NCBI RefSeq assembly: GCF_000701685.1
Contig: NZ_JNJO01000005.1
Span: 62,001 to 126,000 of the forward strand
From: Gemella sanguinis ATCC 700632
GTDB taxonomy: Bacteria > Bacillota > Bacilli > Staphylococcales > Gemellaceae
DNA length: 64,000 nucleotides
Direction of reading: 5' to 3'
The notes beneath the pieces were generated by a model, which ran no database searches, was not told where the DNA came from, and was given only the letters and a program-made list of their open reading frames with translations. A program made the translations under genes and the position numbers. Below, piece by piece: positions 18,086 to 26,176 of this stretch; the stretch's first letter is position 1, and each line of letters begins with the position of its first letter.

Positions 18086-18265
18086 ATGGCTAAAAAAGTT
18101 ATAGTTAAACACACTGATGCAGAGAAGTTTAAAGTAAGTGACATGTTAACAATTGGAAAAGTTTATGAAGTTGTAAATGAAACAGAAGAATATATATTCA
18201 TAAGAGACAACAGTGGTAAAATTGGTGGATATTACCATGACTATTTTGAAGAAGTTTCGGAATAG
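18086..18265 (+). CDS. 59-residue conserved-looking small protein
   Basis: A short frame has an excellent ribosome binding site (AAAGGAGGAA, five bases before the ATG). It encodes MAKKVIVKHTDAEKFKVSDM then LTIGKVYEVVNETEEYIFIR, continuing to a GGYYHDYFEEVSE end. The composition is that of a compact, mostly beta, soluble domain. The phrases GKVYEVV and a closing G-(G)-Y-Y-x-x-Y-F-E-E-V resemble small domains in Firmicute chromosomes and phages, but I cannot name a family. It lies between panF and the LysM gene, probably in the same transcript. Confidence 0.72.
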   Translation: MAKKVIVKHTDAEKFKVSDMLTIGKVYEVVNETEEYIFIRDNSGKIGGYYHDYFEEVSE

Positions 18266-18281
18266 ACGGTAGGACTTTTAT

Positions 18282-18737
18282 ATGGATAAAAAGAGTATAA
18301 AAAATTCTGTACTAGTTGTTATCTTTGTTGTATTAGCTCCACTTATTCTTGTAGGTTTGACTGCATTAGGTAATACTATTGGTATTAAAGGTAATCCTTC
18401 TACAAATGCAACACAAACTACAGAAAAAGCAGCAAAAGTACCTGAAGAAACAAAATCAACAACAAATAATGATATACCTAAAGCAGATGATAAAAAAATC
18501 TCAAATAGTACATCATCAAATAATAAAGATAAGAATCAAAACTCAGGAACAGTAAGTTCAACGCCTATAGCAGGACAGAGTTATGTGGTAAAAACAGGGG
18601 ATACATTATTTACGATAGCCTCAAGTGCATATGGTGAAGGAAATGCACAAAGTGGAATAGATAAGATAAAACAAGCAAACAACATGAATAATAATAATTT
18701 GACTGTTGGACAAAAAATTCAAATTCCAAAATCATAA
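18282..18737 (+). CDS. membrane-anchored LysM-domain protein
   Basis: This 151-residue protein has a short cytoplasmic N-terminus, one transmembrane helix (about 11-31), a Ser/Thr/Asn/Lys-rich linker (about 40-98) and a C-terminal LysM domain (about 101-150: YVVKTGDTLFTIASSAYG to LTVGQKIQIP). It should sit in the membrane with its LysM outside, binding peptidoglycan glycan strands. No catalytic domain is present, so it is probably a scaffold or regulator rather than a hydrolase. It is last in its run and meets the minus-strand operon at a shared terminator. Confidence 0.85.
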   Translation: MDKKSIKNSVLVVIFVVLAPLILVGLTALGNTIGIKGNPSTNATQTTEKAAKVPEETKSTTNNDIPKADDKKISNSTSSNNKDKNQNSGTVSSTPIAGQSYVVKTGDTLFTIASSAYGEGNAQSGIDKIKQANNMNNNNLTVGQKIQIPKS

Positions 18738-18738
18738 G

Positions 18739-18785
18739 AAAAGAATCATCATTAAAAGAAATTTCTTCTAATGATGATTCTTTTT
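18739..18785. terminator. bidirectional terminator
   Basis: AAGAATCATCATTA pairs with TAATGATGATTCTT, with an A-run on one side and a T-run on the other. It separates the LysM gene from the convergent methionine-uptake operon. Confidence 0.88.
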
Positions 18786-19962
18786 ATTTTTCTAAATCTT
18801 TATTAAGTTGTTCTAATTTTGCTAAAAGTGTATCTATTTGTGCATCTGATAAGCTAAGACTAACTCTAATATAATTTTCGCCTCCACTTCCAAAAACATG
18901 ACCAGGCATAGTAACTATTCTATATTGTTTTAATAACAATTCGAAGAAACTTTGACTATCAAATCCTTCTTTTACTTTTAACCAAATAAAAATACTACCT
19001 TCCGGTTTGAAGTAAGAATAACCTAGTTCATCTAGTTTATTAGTAATTTTCTCAATTCTATTTTTAAATGTATCTTTAATATTTGAAGTAAGTTGTTTAT
19101 GATTTTTTAGTGCAGTTACTACAGTATCTTGAATTGCTCCATAAATATTAGCGTGGAAAATAGAGTTATATACTCTAAGACCTTCAATGATTTCTTTATT
19201 TCCGACAGCAAACCCAATTCTAAGACCTGAAATAGAGAAGTTTTTAGAGAAAGAAAAGAATTCTATACCTACATCTTTTGCTCCTGGAGTACTAATAAAA
19301 CAAGGTGATGAACCTTCATTATAATAAAAATCTGAGTAGGCATGGTCTTGTACTACTATAACATTGTTTTCTTTAGCCCAACTAACAGTTTCTTCATAAA
19401 ATTCTTTTGTTGCAACGGCTCCAATAGGGTTAGAAGGGTAGTTTAGGAAAATTAATTTTCCTTTTTCAACTAGATTATTTGGTATTGAAGAATAATCTAC
19501 TAAGTAGTTATTTTCTTCTTTTAACTGTATTTCTTCGTAGTTAGCTTGTGCAAGGGCAATACCTTGTATATAATCAGGGTAGCTAGGGACAGGAAGCAAA
19601 ACAGTATCATCTTTATCCAATAATACGGAAGGAACACTAGATAATCCAGATTTAGTTCCAAATACTAGAGCAATCTCATTTTTTGGATCTGCATCTATTC
19701 CGTATGTTTCTTTAAGCCAAAGAGAAATTTGATTAAGTAAGGTTTCTTTACCATCAAAAGCTCCGTATCTCATATTTTCAGGTTTTCTAATTGCTTTTTC
19801 TAATGTCTCTAATAAAAGTTCTGGGGTATCAGAGTCTGGAACTCCGATACCCGCATTTAATAATGGTATATTACTAGAACTTTCTTCAGAGATTAATTTA
19901 AAAATTGGATAAAAAACATTTTCTGGAACATTTTTTAATGTATTTGATAATTCAATTTTCAT
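18784..19962 (-). CDS. class I/II PLP-dependent aminotransferase in the methionine operon
   Basis: This 392-residue fold-type I aminotransferase has GIGVPDSDTPELLLE at the N-terminus, NYPSNPIGA for PLP binding, the aspartate of DHAYSDFYY, the Schiff-base lysine in FFSFSKNFSISGLRIGFAVGN (about 237-257) and the carboxylate-binding arginine region GGENYIRVSLS. Substrate specificity cannot be read from these motifs. It is the last gene of metN-metI-metQ, 21 bases after metQ and behind the same T-box. This suggests a job in methionine metabolism, for example transamination of methionine or of 4-methylthio-2-oxobutanoate; that part is inference. Confidence 0.82.
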   Translation of the reverse strand: MKIELSNTLKNVPENVFYPIFKLISEESSSNIPLLNAGIGVPDSDTPELLLETLEKAIRKPENMRYGAFDGKETLLNQISLWLKETYGIDADPKNEIALVFGTKSGLSSVPSVLLDKDDTVLLPVPSYPDYIQGIALAQANYEEIQLKEENNYLVDYSSIPNNLVEKGKLIFLNYPSNPIGAVATKEFYEETVSWAKENNVIVVQDHAYSDFYYNEGSSPCFISTPGAKDVGIEFFSFSKNFSISGLRIGFAVGNKEIIEGLRVYNSIFHANIYGAIQDTVVTALKNHKQLTSNIKDTFKNRIEKITNKLDELGYSYFKPEGSIFIWLKVKEGFDSQSFFELLLKQYRIVTMPGHVFGSGGENYIRVSLSLSDAQIDTLLAKLEQLNKDLEK

Positions 19963-19983
19963 AATTAATCACGTCCTAATCTA

Positions 19984-20811
19984 TTATTTTTCAGGTTTGT
20001 CAAAACCTTTGAATTCTTTATCAATTATTTCATCAAATTCTTTTGATTGAACAATTTCAATTAAGTCTTTTGAAAGTTGTGAATCTTTATTTGCAGTAGT
20101 CACAACAATGTTATTTCGGTTATTTTCATTCATTTTTTCTAATTTTAATGCTTTAGTTAAATCGAATTTTGCTGCTAAAGCGAAGTTTCCAGGTACTGCA
20201 GATAATGTAGTACTGCTTAGTGAACGAGCAAGTTGACCAGCTTCTAATTCAGTGAATTTAAGATTTTTTGGATTTTCAATTACATCGTTTTTAGTAATTT
20301 TTAATACATCAGTATCTGGTTTAATTTTAATTAGGTCAGCAGCGGCTAATAATGCATAGGCACGAGCTGCATTTGATGGGTCGTTTGGTAAAGTTACTTC
20401 AGCTCCATCAGGTAAATCTTTAAGATCTTTTACTTTATCAGAATAAAGTCCCATTGGTGCAGTTGGAACAGGTGCAAGAGCAGTTAAGTCCATATTATTT
20501 TGCTCAGCAAATTTTTTCATATATATTTTGTGTTGGAATAAGTTTGCATCTAATTCACCACTATTTAAAGCTTTGTTAGGTTGAATGTAATCAGAAAACT
20601 CAGTAACCTTAACGCTATATCCTTTTTTCTCAAGTAGAGGTTTTATAGCTTTATTTACCATATCTGCATATGGTCCAGATGTAGCACCAATTTTAACTTC
20701 TTTTTTATCACCACTTGAATTTGAGCTAGATTTAGAAGCTCCACATGCAGTAAGTGATATTGCTAATAGTGCTGTAAAAGCAATTGTTAATATTTTTTTT
20801 AGTTTTGTCAT
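19984..20811 (-). CDS. metQ: methionine ABC transporter substrate-binding lipoprotein MetQ
   Basis: This 275-residue lipoprotein has a signal peptide ending in the lipobox LTAC with Cys23, so it should be lipidated and tethered outside. The NlpA/MetQ domain follows: VKIGATSGPYADMVNKAIKPLLEKKGY, LDANLFQHKIYMKKF and PNDPSNAARALLL-like PNDPSNAARAYALL. It captures methionine, probably including D-isomers or oxidised forms, for MetNI. It has a strong AAGGAGA site and sits 19 bases after metI. Confidence 0.93.
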   Translation of the reverse strand: MTKLKKILTIAFTALLAISLTACGASKSSSNSSGDKKEVKIGATSGPYADMVNKAIKPLLEKKGYSVKVTEFSDYIQPNKALNSGELDANLFQHKIYMKKFAEQNNMDLTALAPVPTAPMGLYSDKVKDLKDLPDGAEVTLPNDPSNAARAYALLAAADLIKIKPDTDVLKITKNDVIENPKNLKFTELEAGQLARSLSSTTLSAVPGNFALAAKFDLTKALKLEKMNENNRNNIVVTTANKDSQLSKDLIEIVQSKEFDEIIDKEFKGFDKPEK

Positions 20812-20830
20812 AATAATGAATCTCCTTATA

Positions 20831-21511
20831 TTAATTTTTTTTGAATTTTTTTGAAATATAATTTCCTATATATTGTGTAATTTGAACAAGTATTATTAAT
20901 AATATTACTGTAACCCACATTGTAAAGTTATCGAAACGATAGTACCCATATCTTATAGCAAGGTCACCGATTCCTCCGCCTCCGACAACTCCAGCCATTG
21001 CTGAAAATGCGATAAGATTAATTAAAGTCAGAGTAATTGATTGAATTATACCAAACATTGCTTCAGGGATAAGTACTTCTCTTACGATTAGAGGTAAAGA
21101 GGCTCCTGATGCTACGGCTGATTCAATAATACCGTAGTCTATTTCATTAAGAGATGTATCGACTAATCTTGTAAATAAAGGTATAGCAGCAACAGTTAAC
21201 GGAACTATAGCTCCAGTAGGACCTGTAGATTTACCTAGTAAAAATAGGGTGAATGGTATTAAAAATACTAGTAATATAATAAATGGTATAGAACGTATTG
21301 TATTAACAATAAAGTCAACAGTTTTGTATATAAAAACATTTTTAAATAACAGTCGGTTGCTTGTTAAAAATAATACGATACCTAGGAATAAACCAACAAT
21401 AACAGTGATTACTATCGAAACACTTATCATATAAAGTGAATCAGCAAATGATTGAATAAGTTCAGGTTGTAAATTATTCCATTGTTCAGCTAAACTAAGA
21501 TTATTCTCCAT
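20831..21511 (-). CDS. metI: methionine ABC transporter permease MetI
   Basis: This 226-residue inner-membrane permease has about five transmembrane helices. It carries the EAA-loop motif ESAVASGASLPLIVREVLIPEA (about 130-151), which contacts the ATPase, and VGGGGIGDLAIRYGYYRF near the C-terminus, characteristic of MetI. It overlaps metN by 11 bases, so the two are translationally coupled. Confidence 0.93.
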   Translation of the reverse strand: MENNLSLAEQWNNLQPELIQSFADSLYMISVSIVITVIVGLFLGIVLFLTSNRLLFKNVFIYKTVDFIVNTIRSIPFIILLVFLIPFTLFLLGKSTGPTGAIVPLTVAAIPLFTRLVDTSLNEIDYGIIESAVASGASLPLIVREVLIPEAMFGIIQSITLTLINLIAFSAMAGVVGGGGIGDLAIRYGYYRFDNFTMWVTVILLIILVQITQYIGNYISKKFKKN

Positions 21512-22520
21512 AAACTTTCACCTCCACATCACTAATGTCACTAATAAGATGGTTGACAAAATTCGAACAGTTTTGCTCATCACCTGTAACTGCAAAAGTA
21601 AGGCTACCTAATTGTTTATTTTGAATATATTCAATTCTTCCTGCTAGTATATTTGTAGTAACTTTATATTTATTTGCTAATGTTTGAATTACTGGTTCTT
21701 TTGCTGCATCTCCTTTAAAGATAACTTTAATTACAGTTTCATCTTTGTATTGTTCTAAAAACTGTTCTTCAAAATCATCGTCACTATGTAAGTTCGAAAT
21801 AAACTCTTTCATTAGTTTAGTTTTAGGGTTAGAGAAAACATCATAAGCAGAGCTTAATTCAATAATTTCACCATTTTCCATAACAGCAACTTTATCACAA
21901 ATTTGTTTTATAACTTCCATTTCATGAGTGACAAGAATAATAGTAAGTCCTAGTTTTTTATTGATTTCTTTCAATAATGAAAGAATTTGTTTTGTTGTAA
22001 CTGGATCTAGTGCACTTGTAGCCTCATCGCAAAGTAATACTTTAGGATTATTTGCTAGCGCTTTAGCTATTCCAACACGTTGTTTTTGACCACCTGAAAG
22101 CTGACTAGGGTAAACATTTTTCTTGTCAACTAGTCCAACAAGTTCAAGTAATTCATCGATACGTTTTGGGATTTCATCGGCTTTAGCGTCTCCAGCTTTA
22201 AGGTTAAAGGCGATGTTTTCACCAACAGTTTTAGAATTTAATAAGTTAAATTGTTGGAAAATCATTCCTATTTTTTGTCGATAGATTCTTAAATCCTGTC
22301 TATTTAGTTTATTGACAACTTGCCCATCAACAACTACTTCACCACAAGTTGGCGTTTCTAGTAAATTAATACATCTTAATAGAGTACTTTTACCAGCACC
22401 AGAGTAGCCGATTATACCGAAGATTTCTCCTTCTTTAACATGAAGGTTTGTTGGTTTTAAAGCTACAATTTCTTTTCCTTTCTGATGGAATGTTTTTCCA
22501 ACACCATTCAGATTTATCAT
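21501..22520 (-). CDS. metN: methionine ABC transporter ATP-binding protein MetN
   Basis: This 339-residue ATPase has Walker A GYSGAGKSTLLRC (about 38-50), Q-loop FQQFNLL, signature LSGGQKQRVGIAKAL, Walker B VLLCDEATSALD and switch histidine VTHE. The C-terminal region (about 265-339) is the NIL/ACT-like domain that binds methionine and gives trans-inhibition in MetNI. It is first in the operon, about 23 bp after the T-box terminator. Confidence 0.95.
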   Translation of the reverse strand: MINLNGVGKTFHQKGKEIVALKPTNLHVKEGEIFGIIGYSGAGKSTLLRCINLLETPTCGEVVVDGQVVNKLNRQDLRIYRQKIGMIFQQFNLLNSKTVGENIAFNLKAGDAKADEIPKRIDELLELVGLVDKKNVYPSQLSGGQKQRVGIAKALANNPKVLLCDEATSALDPVTTKQILSLLKEINKKLGLTIILVTHEMEVIKQICDKVAVMENGEIIELSSAYDVFSNPKTKLMKEFISNLHSDDDFEEQFLEQYKDETVIKVIFKGDAAKEPVIQTLANKYKVTTNILAGRIEYIQNKQLGSLTFAVTGDEQNCSNFVNHLISDISDVEVKVYGE

Positions 22521-22542
22521 AAAATTCTCCTTTCTTTATATG

Positions 22543-22795
22543 AAAAAAAGACGTACCTTAGCATAAGCTAAAGGACGTCTTAACGTGATACCACCTTTAT
22601 TTGTACAATAATCACTTATTATACCTCTATAAGTTACTTTCATAACTCATGCTATAACGGGCATACCCGTAGTATAAATACTAAATGCTCAAAGTCCATT
22701 TCTCCTAAACCTAATTAATCTCTTTCAGCATACAAGATCTCTCTATAAAATAGTGGATAGGATTCTACTTTTCATAGCATAATAAATCAATGACT
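22543..22795 (-). promoter_or_regulatory. T-box riboswitch of the metNIQ-aminotransferase operon (probably Met)
   Basis: On the minus strand, the conserved T-box bulge GGUGGUAUCACG lies at 22596-22584. It is followed by the terminator: GACGUCCUUUAGC pairing with GCUAAGGUACGUC, then a U-run ending near 22543. The upstream leader (to about 22795) contains the AGAGAG and GCUGAAAG elements of stem I. A plausible specifier is AUG at 22699-22697, in the context GAAAUGGACUUUGAG. An uncharged tRNA-Met would then switch on methionine uptake. The T-box identity is firm; the specifier was read by eye. Confidence 0.88.
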
Positions 22796-22964
22796 ATATT
22801 CTAGCATAAATTTTCTGACAATGCAATATAAAAGTTTAAAATTTTAGAATAAATATAGCAAATAATTGATATATATACAATTGGTAAAAAGATAACTTGA
22901 CTTTTATTAATTATCTTATATAATAATTAAGTTAATCATCTTATTATTTATATTGTCAATAAAT
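22796..22964. other. AT-rich spacer between divergent transcripts
   Basis: This stretch separates the methionine operon leader from the uppS promoter and should hold the promoter of the T-box transcript. No coding frame or further structure was recognised. Confidence 0.5.
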
Positions 22965-22993
22965 TTGTTGCTTACAGCTATTTATGATATAAT
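22965..22993 (+). promoter_or_regulatory. promoter of uppS-cdsA-rseP
   Basis: TTGTTG (22965-22970) and TATAAT (22988-22993) with a 17-bp spacer, 25 bp before the uppS start codon. Confidence 0.75.
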
Positions 22994-23017
22994 GAGGTGT
23001 ATTACATAGGAGGTATT

Positions 23018-23776
23018 ATGTTTAAATTTTTTAAGAAAAATAAACCCGAAGAAATAAAAACAGAATTAAAAAAAACACCTACGCATGTTGCCATTATTAT
23101 GGATGGCAATGGACGTTGGGCAAAAAAAAGAAATATGCCGCGTATAAAGGGGCACTATGAAGGAATGCAAACAGTAAAAAAAATAACTAAATTTGCATCA
23201 AAACTGGGAATTAAATATTTAACACTATATGCTTTTTCTACTGAAAACTGGGCAAGACCTAAGGAAGAAGTTAGCTATTTAATGGATTTACCTGAAAAAA
23301 TGTTCAGTAGCTTTATGCCTGAATTAATGGAAAATAATGTAAAAGTAGAAGTTATAGGTGTAATTGAAAAATTACCAGAAAATACTAGAAAAGCTGTTAA
23401 TGACGCTATCGAGCAAACAAAAAATAATACAGGATTAAAATTAATTTTTGCATTAAACTATGGTTCAAAAGACGAAATAATTAGTGCTGTAAAAACAATT
23501 GCTAGTGATGTAAAATCTGACAAATATAGTATAGAAGATATTACAGAAGAAACATTAAGTAGAAATCTTTTTACTGCAAATACACCAGATCCTGATTTAT
23601 TAATTAGAACATCAGGAGAACAAAGAATTTCAAACTTTTTATTATGGCAAATAGCTTATAGTGAATTTATTTTTACAAAAGTAGCTTGGCCAGATTTTAC
23701 TGAAGAAGAGTTTTATAATTCGTTATTAGAATACCAAAATAGAGATAGAAGGTATGGTGGTTTAAATGAAGACTAG
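23018..23776 (+). CDS. uppS: undecaprenyl pyrophosphate synthase
   Basis: This 252-residue cis-prenyltransferase makes the C55 lipid carrier for peptidoglycan and teichoic acid. The start at 23018 follows AGGAGG with correct spacing; an ATG at 22997 lies upstream of that site. Motifs include VAIIMDGNGRWAKKR with the catalytic aspartate, GHYEGMQTVKKI, YAFSTENW, and RTSGEQRISNFLLWQIAYSEF for diphosphate binding. It heads the conserved uppS-cdsA-rseP cluster. Confidence 0.96.
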   Translation: MFKFFKKNKPEEIKTELKKTPTHVAIIMDGNGRWAKKRNMPRIKGHYEGMQTVKKITKFASKLGIKYLTLYAFSTENWARPKEEVSYLMDLPEKMFSSFMPELMENNVKVEVIGVIEKLPENTRKAVNDAIEQTKNNTGLKLIFALNYGSKDEIISAVKTIASDVKSDKYSIEDITEETLSRNLFTANTPDPDLLIRTSGEQRISNFLLWQIAYSEFIFTKVAWPDFTEEEFYNSLLEYQNRDRRYGGLNED

Positions 23777-24548
23777 AGTAATAACTGCAATTGCGGCTTT
23801 AATTGTATTTTTACCACTACTATTTTTAGGTGGAGATTATTTTAAATATACTACGTTTGCTTTAGGTGTTATGGCAATGTATGAAATAGTTAGAATGACA
23901 TTTAAAGAAACTAATATTGTTATCTTAGGATTATCTTCTCTAGCAGGAGCAGTATTATATTTACATAATGAAATTTTAAGTTTATCACAGTATAGTATAG
24001 TATATATAATTATTATTGGTATGTTAGGATCAGTTGTAGGGACTGGACATAGAATTAAATTAGTAGAAATAGGATCGATTATATTTGTTACAGCATATAT
24101 ATTTGTTGGATTTTATTCTCTATATATGTTGAGAAGTTTAAGTCTATTCCATGTTGGATATTTATTGCTTACTATTTGGTTTACAGATAGTTTTGCGTAT
24201 ATTGGGGGAATGAAGTTTGGTAAAAATAAACTTTCTCCACATATAAGTCCTAACAAATCAATTGAAGGATCAGTTATAGGAAGCTTATCATCAGTATTGA
24301 TTGCTGTTGTATTTTATTTTACAACTAATATTTTTTCTAATTTAATATTAGCAATTGTTATTACTTTAGTGATTAGTGTAATTGGTCAATTTGGAGATTT
24401 AATAGAATCTGCATATAAACGTGAATATGGAGTTAAGGATAGTAGTAATTTACTACCGGGTCATGGGGGAATTTTTGATAGATTTGATTCAGTAATTCTT
24501 TCTGCTCCATGTTTAGTACTATTATTAAACTTAGTAGCGACGTTATAG
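23766..24548 (+). CDS. cdsA: phosphatidate cytidylyltransferase CdsA
   Basis: This 260-residue integral membrane enzyme makes CDP-diacylglycerol from phosphatidic acid and CTP. The C-terminal signature GQFGDLIESAYKREYGVKDS is followed by LLPGHGGIFDRFDS, the CDP-DAG synthase consensus. About seven transmembrane helices are predicted. It overlaps uppS by 11 bases, and the ATG follows GGTGG inside the uppS end. Confidence 0.95.
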   Translation: MKTRVITAIAALIVFLPLLFLGGDYFKYTTFALGVMAMYEIVRMTFKETNIVILGLSSLAGAVLYLHNEILSLSQYSIVYIIIIGMLGSVVGTGHRIKLVEIGSIIFVTAYIFVGFYSLYMLRSLSLFHVGYLLLTIWFTDSFAYIGGMKFGKNKLSPHISPNKSIEGSVIGSLSSVLIAVVFYFTTNIFSNLILAIVITLVISVIGQFGDLIESAYKREYGVKDSSNLLPGHGGIFDRFDSVILSAPCLVLLLNLVATL

Positions 24549-24561
24549 AGAGGAGTATTAG

Positions 24562-25869
24562 ATGCAAGGTATAATAGCATTTATATTAATATTTTTTGTA
24601 GTAGTAACTATACATGAATTTGGTCATTTTATAGTGGCGAAAAAATCTGGGATTTTATGTCAGGAATTTGCTATAGGAATGGGGCCAAAGATATTTCATA
24701 AAAAAATTGGGGAAACAAATTTTACTATTAGATTACTTCCACTAGGTGGATATGTAAAAATGCCTGATAATGTATTTGATTTTAATAATGATGTTTCAAT
24801 GTATGACTTAAAAAAAGGAATGAATATCAGATTGAAATTGGATAGCAATGATAAAGTTGAAAAAATTATTTTAGATGAATCGAATGATATGGAACTTTTG
24901 CCAATTCACCTAGAAGATTTTGATTTAACAGAAAAATTGTTTATTAGAGGATTTGTTGGAGATGAATCAGAGTATTTTGAAGTAAGAAAAGATGCTTGTG
25001 TAGTATTTGGTGGTATGGAAGAACAAATTGCACCATTAGATAGAATGTTTTCTTCTCATTCTTGGGGTAAAAAATTCTGGACACTTTTTGCGGGACCACT
25101 GATGAACTTCTTTTTAGCAGCTGTAATTTTTATTGGATTAGCTTTTTATACAGGTGTGCCGGTCAATAATGATGATGCAAAATTAGGAGTTGTGGCTGAT
25201 AATTCACCAGCACAAACAGCGGGACTAAGAGCTGGAGATACGATTACTGAGGTTAATGGTCAATCTGTTTCTACTTGGACAGGCTTTGTTGAAAAAATTA
25301 AAGAATCTAATGGTCAAGAATTAACTTTAAAAGTAAATAGAGATGGTTCTATACAAGAAGTTAAAGTAACACCAAAAGAAGAAGTTACAAAAAATAAAAA
25401 AGGTGAAGAAGTAAAAACTTATAAAGTAGGTATAGGAAAATACCAAGAAACTAAAAAAGGTTTTGTAGATTCTATAAAATATGGTTTACAAGAGACTTTA
25501 CACTATGGTACCTTAATATTCACAGCTATAATTAATTTGTTTGTTTCATTATTTACTGGTGGCTTTAGCCTAAATCAATTAGGTGGACCAGTAGCTATAT
25601 ACGAAATGTCTAGTAGTGCAGCCAAAAGTGGATTAGTAACTACACTTCAATGGACTGGAATCTTAAGTGTAAACTTAGGTTTAATGAATTTAATTCCAAT
25701 TCCAGTACTAGATGGTGGTAGAATAATTTTCGTTATATATGAAGCTATATTTAAGAAACCAATTAATAAAAAGGCTCAATATTATATGACGATAACATTT
25801 GGATTATTAATGGTAGCATTAATGTTAGCTGTTACTTGGAATGATATTCAAAGACTATTTGGAAAATAA
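24562..25869 (+). CDS. rseP: site-2 intramembrane zinc protease RseP/RasP
   Basis: This 435-residue M50 protease has the zinc motif HEFGHF (18-23) in its first helix and the third zinc ligand in NLIPIPVLDGGRI (about 383-395). A PDZ domain lies at about 205-275 (VVADNSPAQTAGLRAGDTITEVNGQSV). It cleaves membrane-bound anti-sigma factors and signal-peptide remnants. Length is normal. In most Firmicutes proS follows; here a terminator and nadR follow instead. Confidence 0.94.
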   Translation: MQGIIAFILIFFVVVTIHEFGHFIVAKKSGILCQEFAIGMGPKIFHKKIGETNFTIRLLPLGGYVKMPDNVFDFNNDVSMYDLKKGMNIRLKLDSNDKVEKIILDESNDMELLPIHLEDFDLTEKLFIRGFVGDESEYFEVRKDACVVFGGMEEQIAPLDRMFSSHSWGKKFWTLFAGPLMNFFLAAVIFIGLAFYTGVPVNNDDAKLGVVADNSPAQTAGLRAGDTITEVNGQSVSTWTGFVEKIKESNGQELTLKVNRDGSIQEVKVTPKEEVTKNKKGEEVKTYKVGIGKYQETKKGFVDSIKYGLQETLHYGTLIFTAIINLFVSLFTGGFSLNQLGGPVAIYEMSSSAAKSGLVTTLQWTGILSVNLGLMNLIPIPVLDGGRIIFVIYEAIFKKPINKKAQYYMTITFGLLMVALMLAVTWNDIQRLFGK

Positions 25870-25924
25870 GTAAGTTAAAATAAATAGAATCGAACAAATT
25901 ATAATAGTTAACGATTAAAAAAAT

Positions 25925-25963
25925 ATGAGAGTATGCTTTTTAGATATACTCTCATGTTTTTTT
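25925..25963 (+). terminator. terminator of uppS-cdsA-rseP
   Basis: ATGAGAGTAT (25925-25934) pairs with ATACTCTCAT (25946-25955) and is followed by seven Ts. Confidence 0.88.
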
Positions 25964-26176
25964 ATGTTGTTTACCATTACATTGGTCTAATATACCTTAA
26001 GTCTTGTTGAATATTTAATAGTTTGTGTAATTTAGAAGATTAGATTTAAATAATTACAACAGTATAGTAAATAAAAGTAATAGATTATGTTATAATAATA
26101 AAGAAATAATTAATTATTTTTTAATACTTAATAATTTACTGAATGTATAAAAATAATATCAAAAGGAATTTAGAAT
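25964..26176. other. AT-rich upstream region of nadR
   Basis: About 210 bases before nadR. A TATAAT-like -10 lies near 26090-26096 without a clear -35. No operator, riboswitch or coding frame was recognised. Confidence 0.45.
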
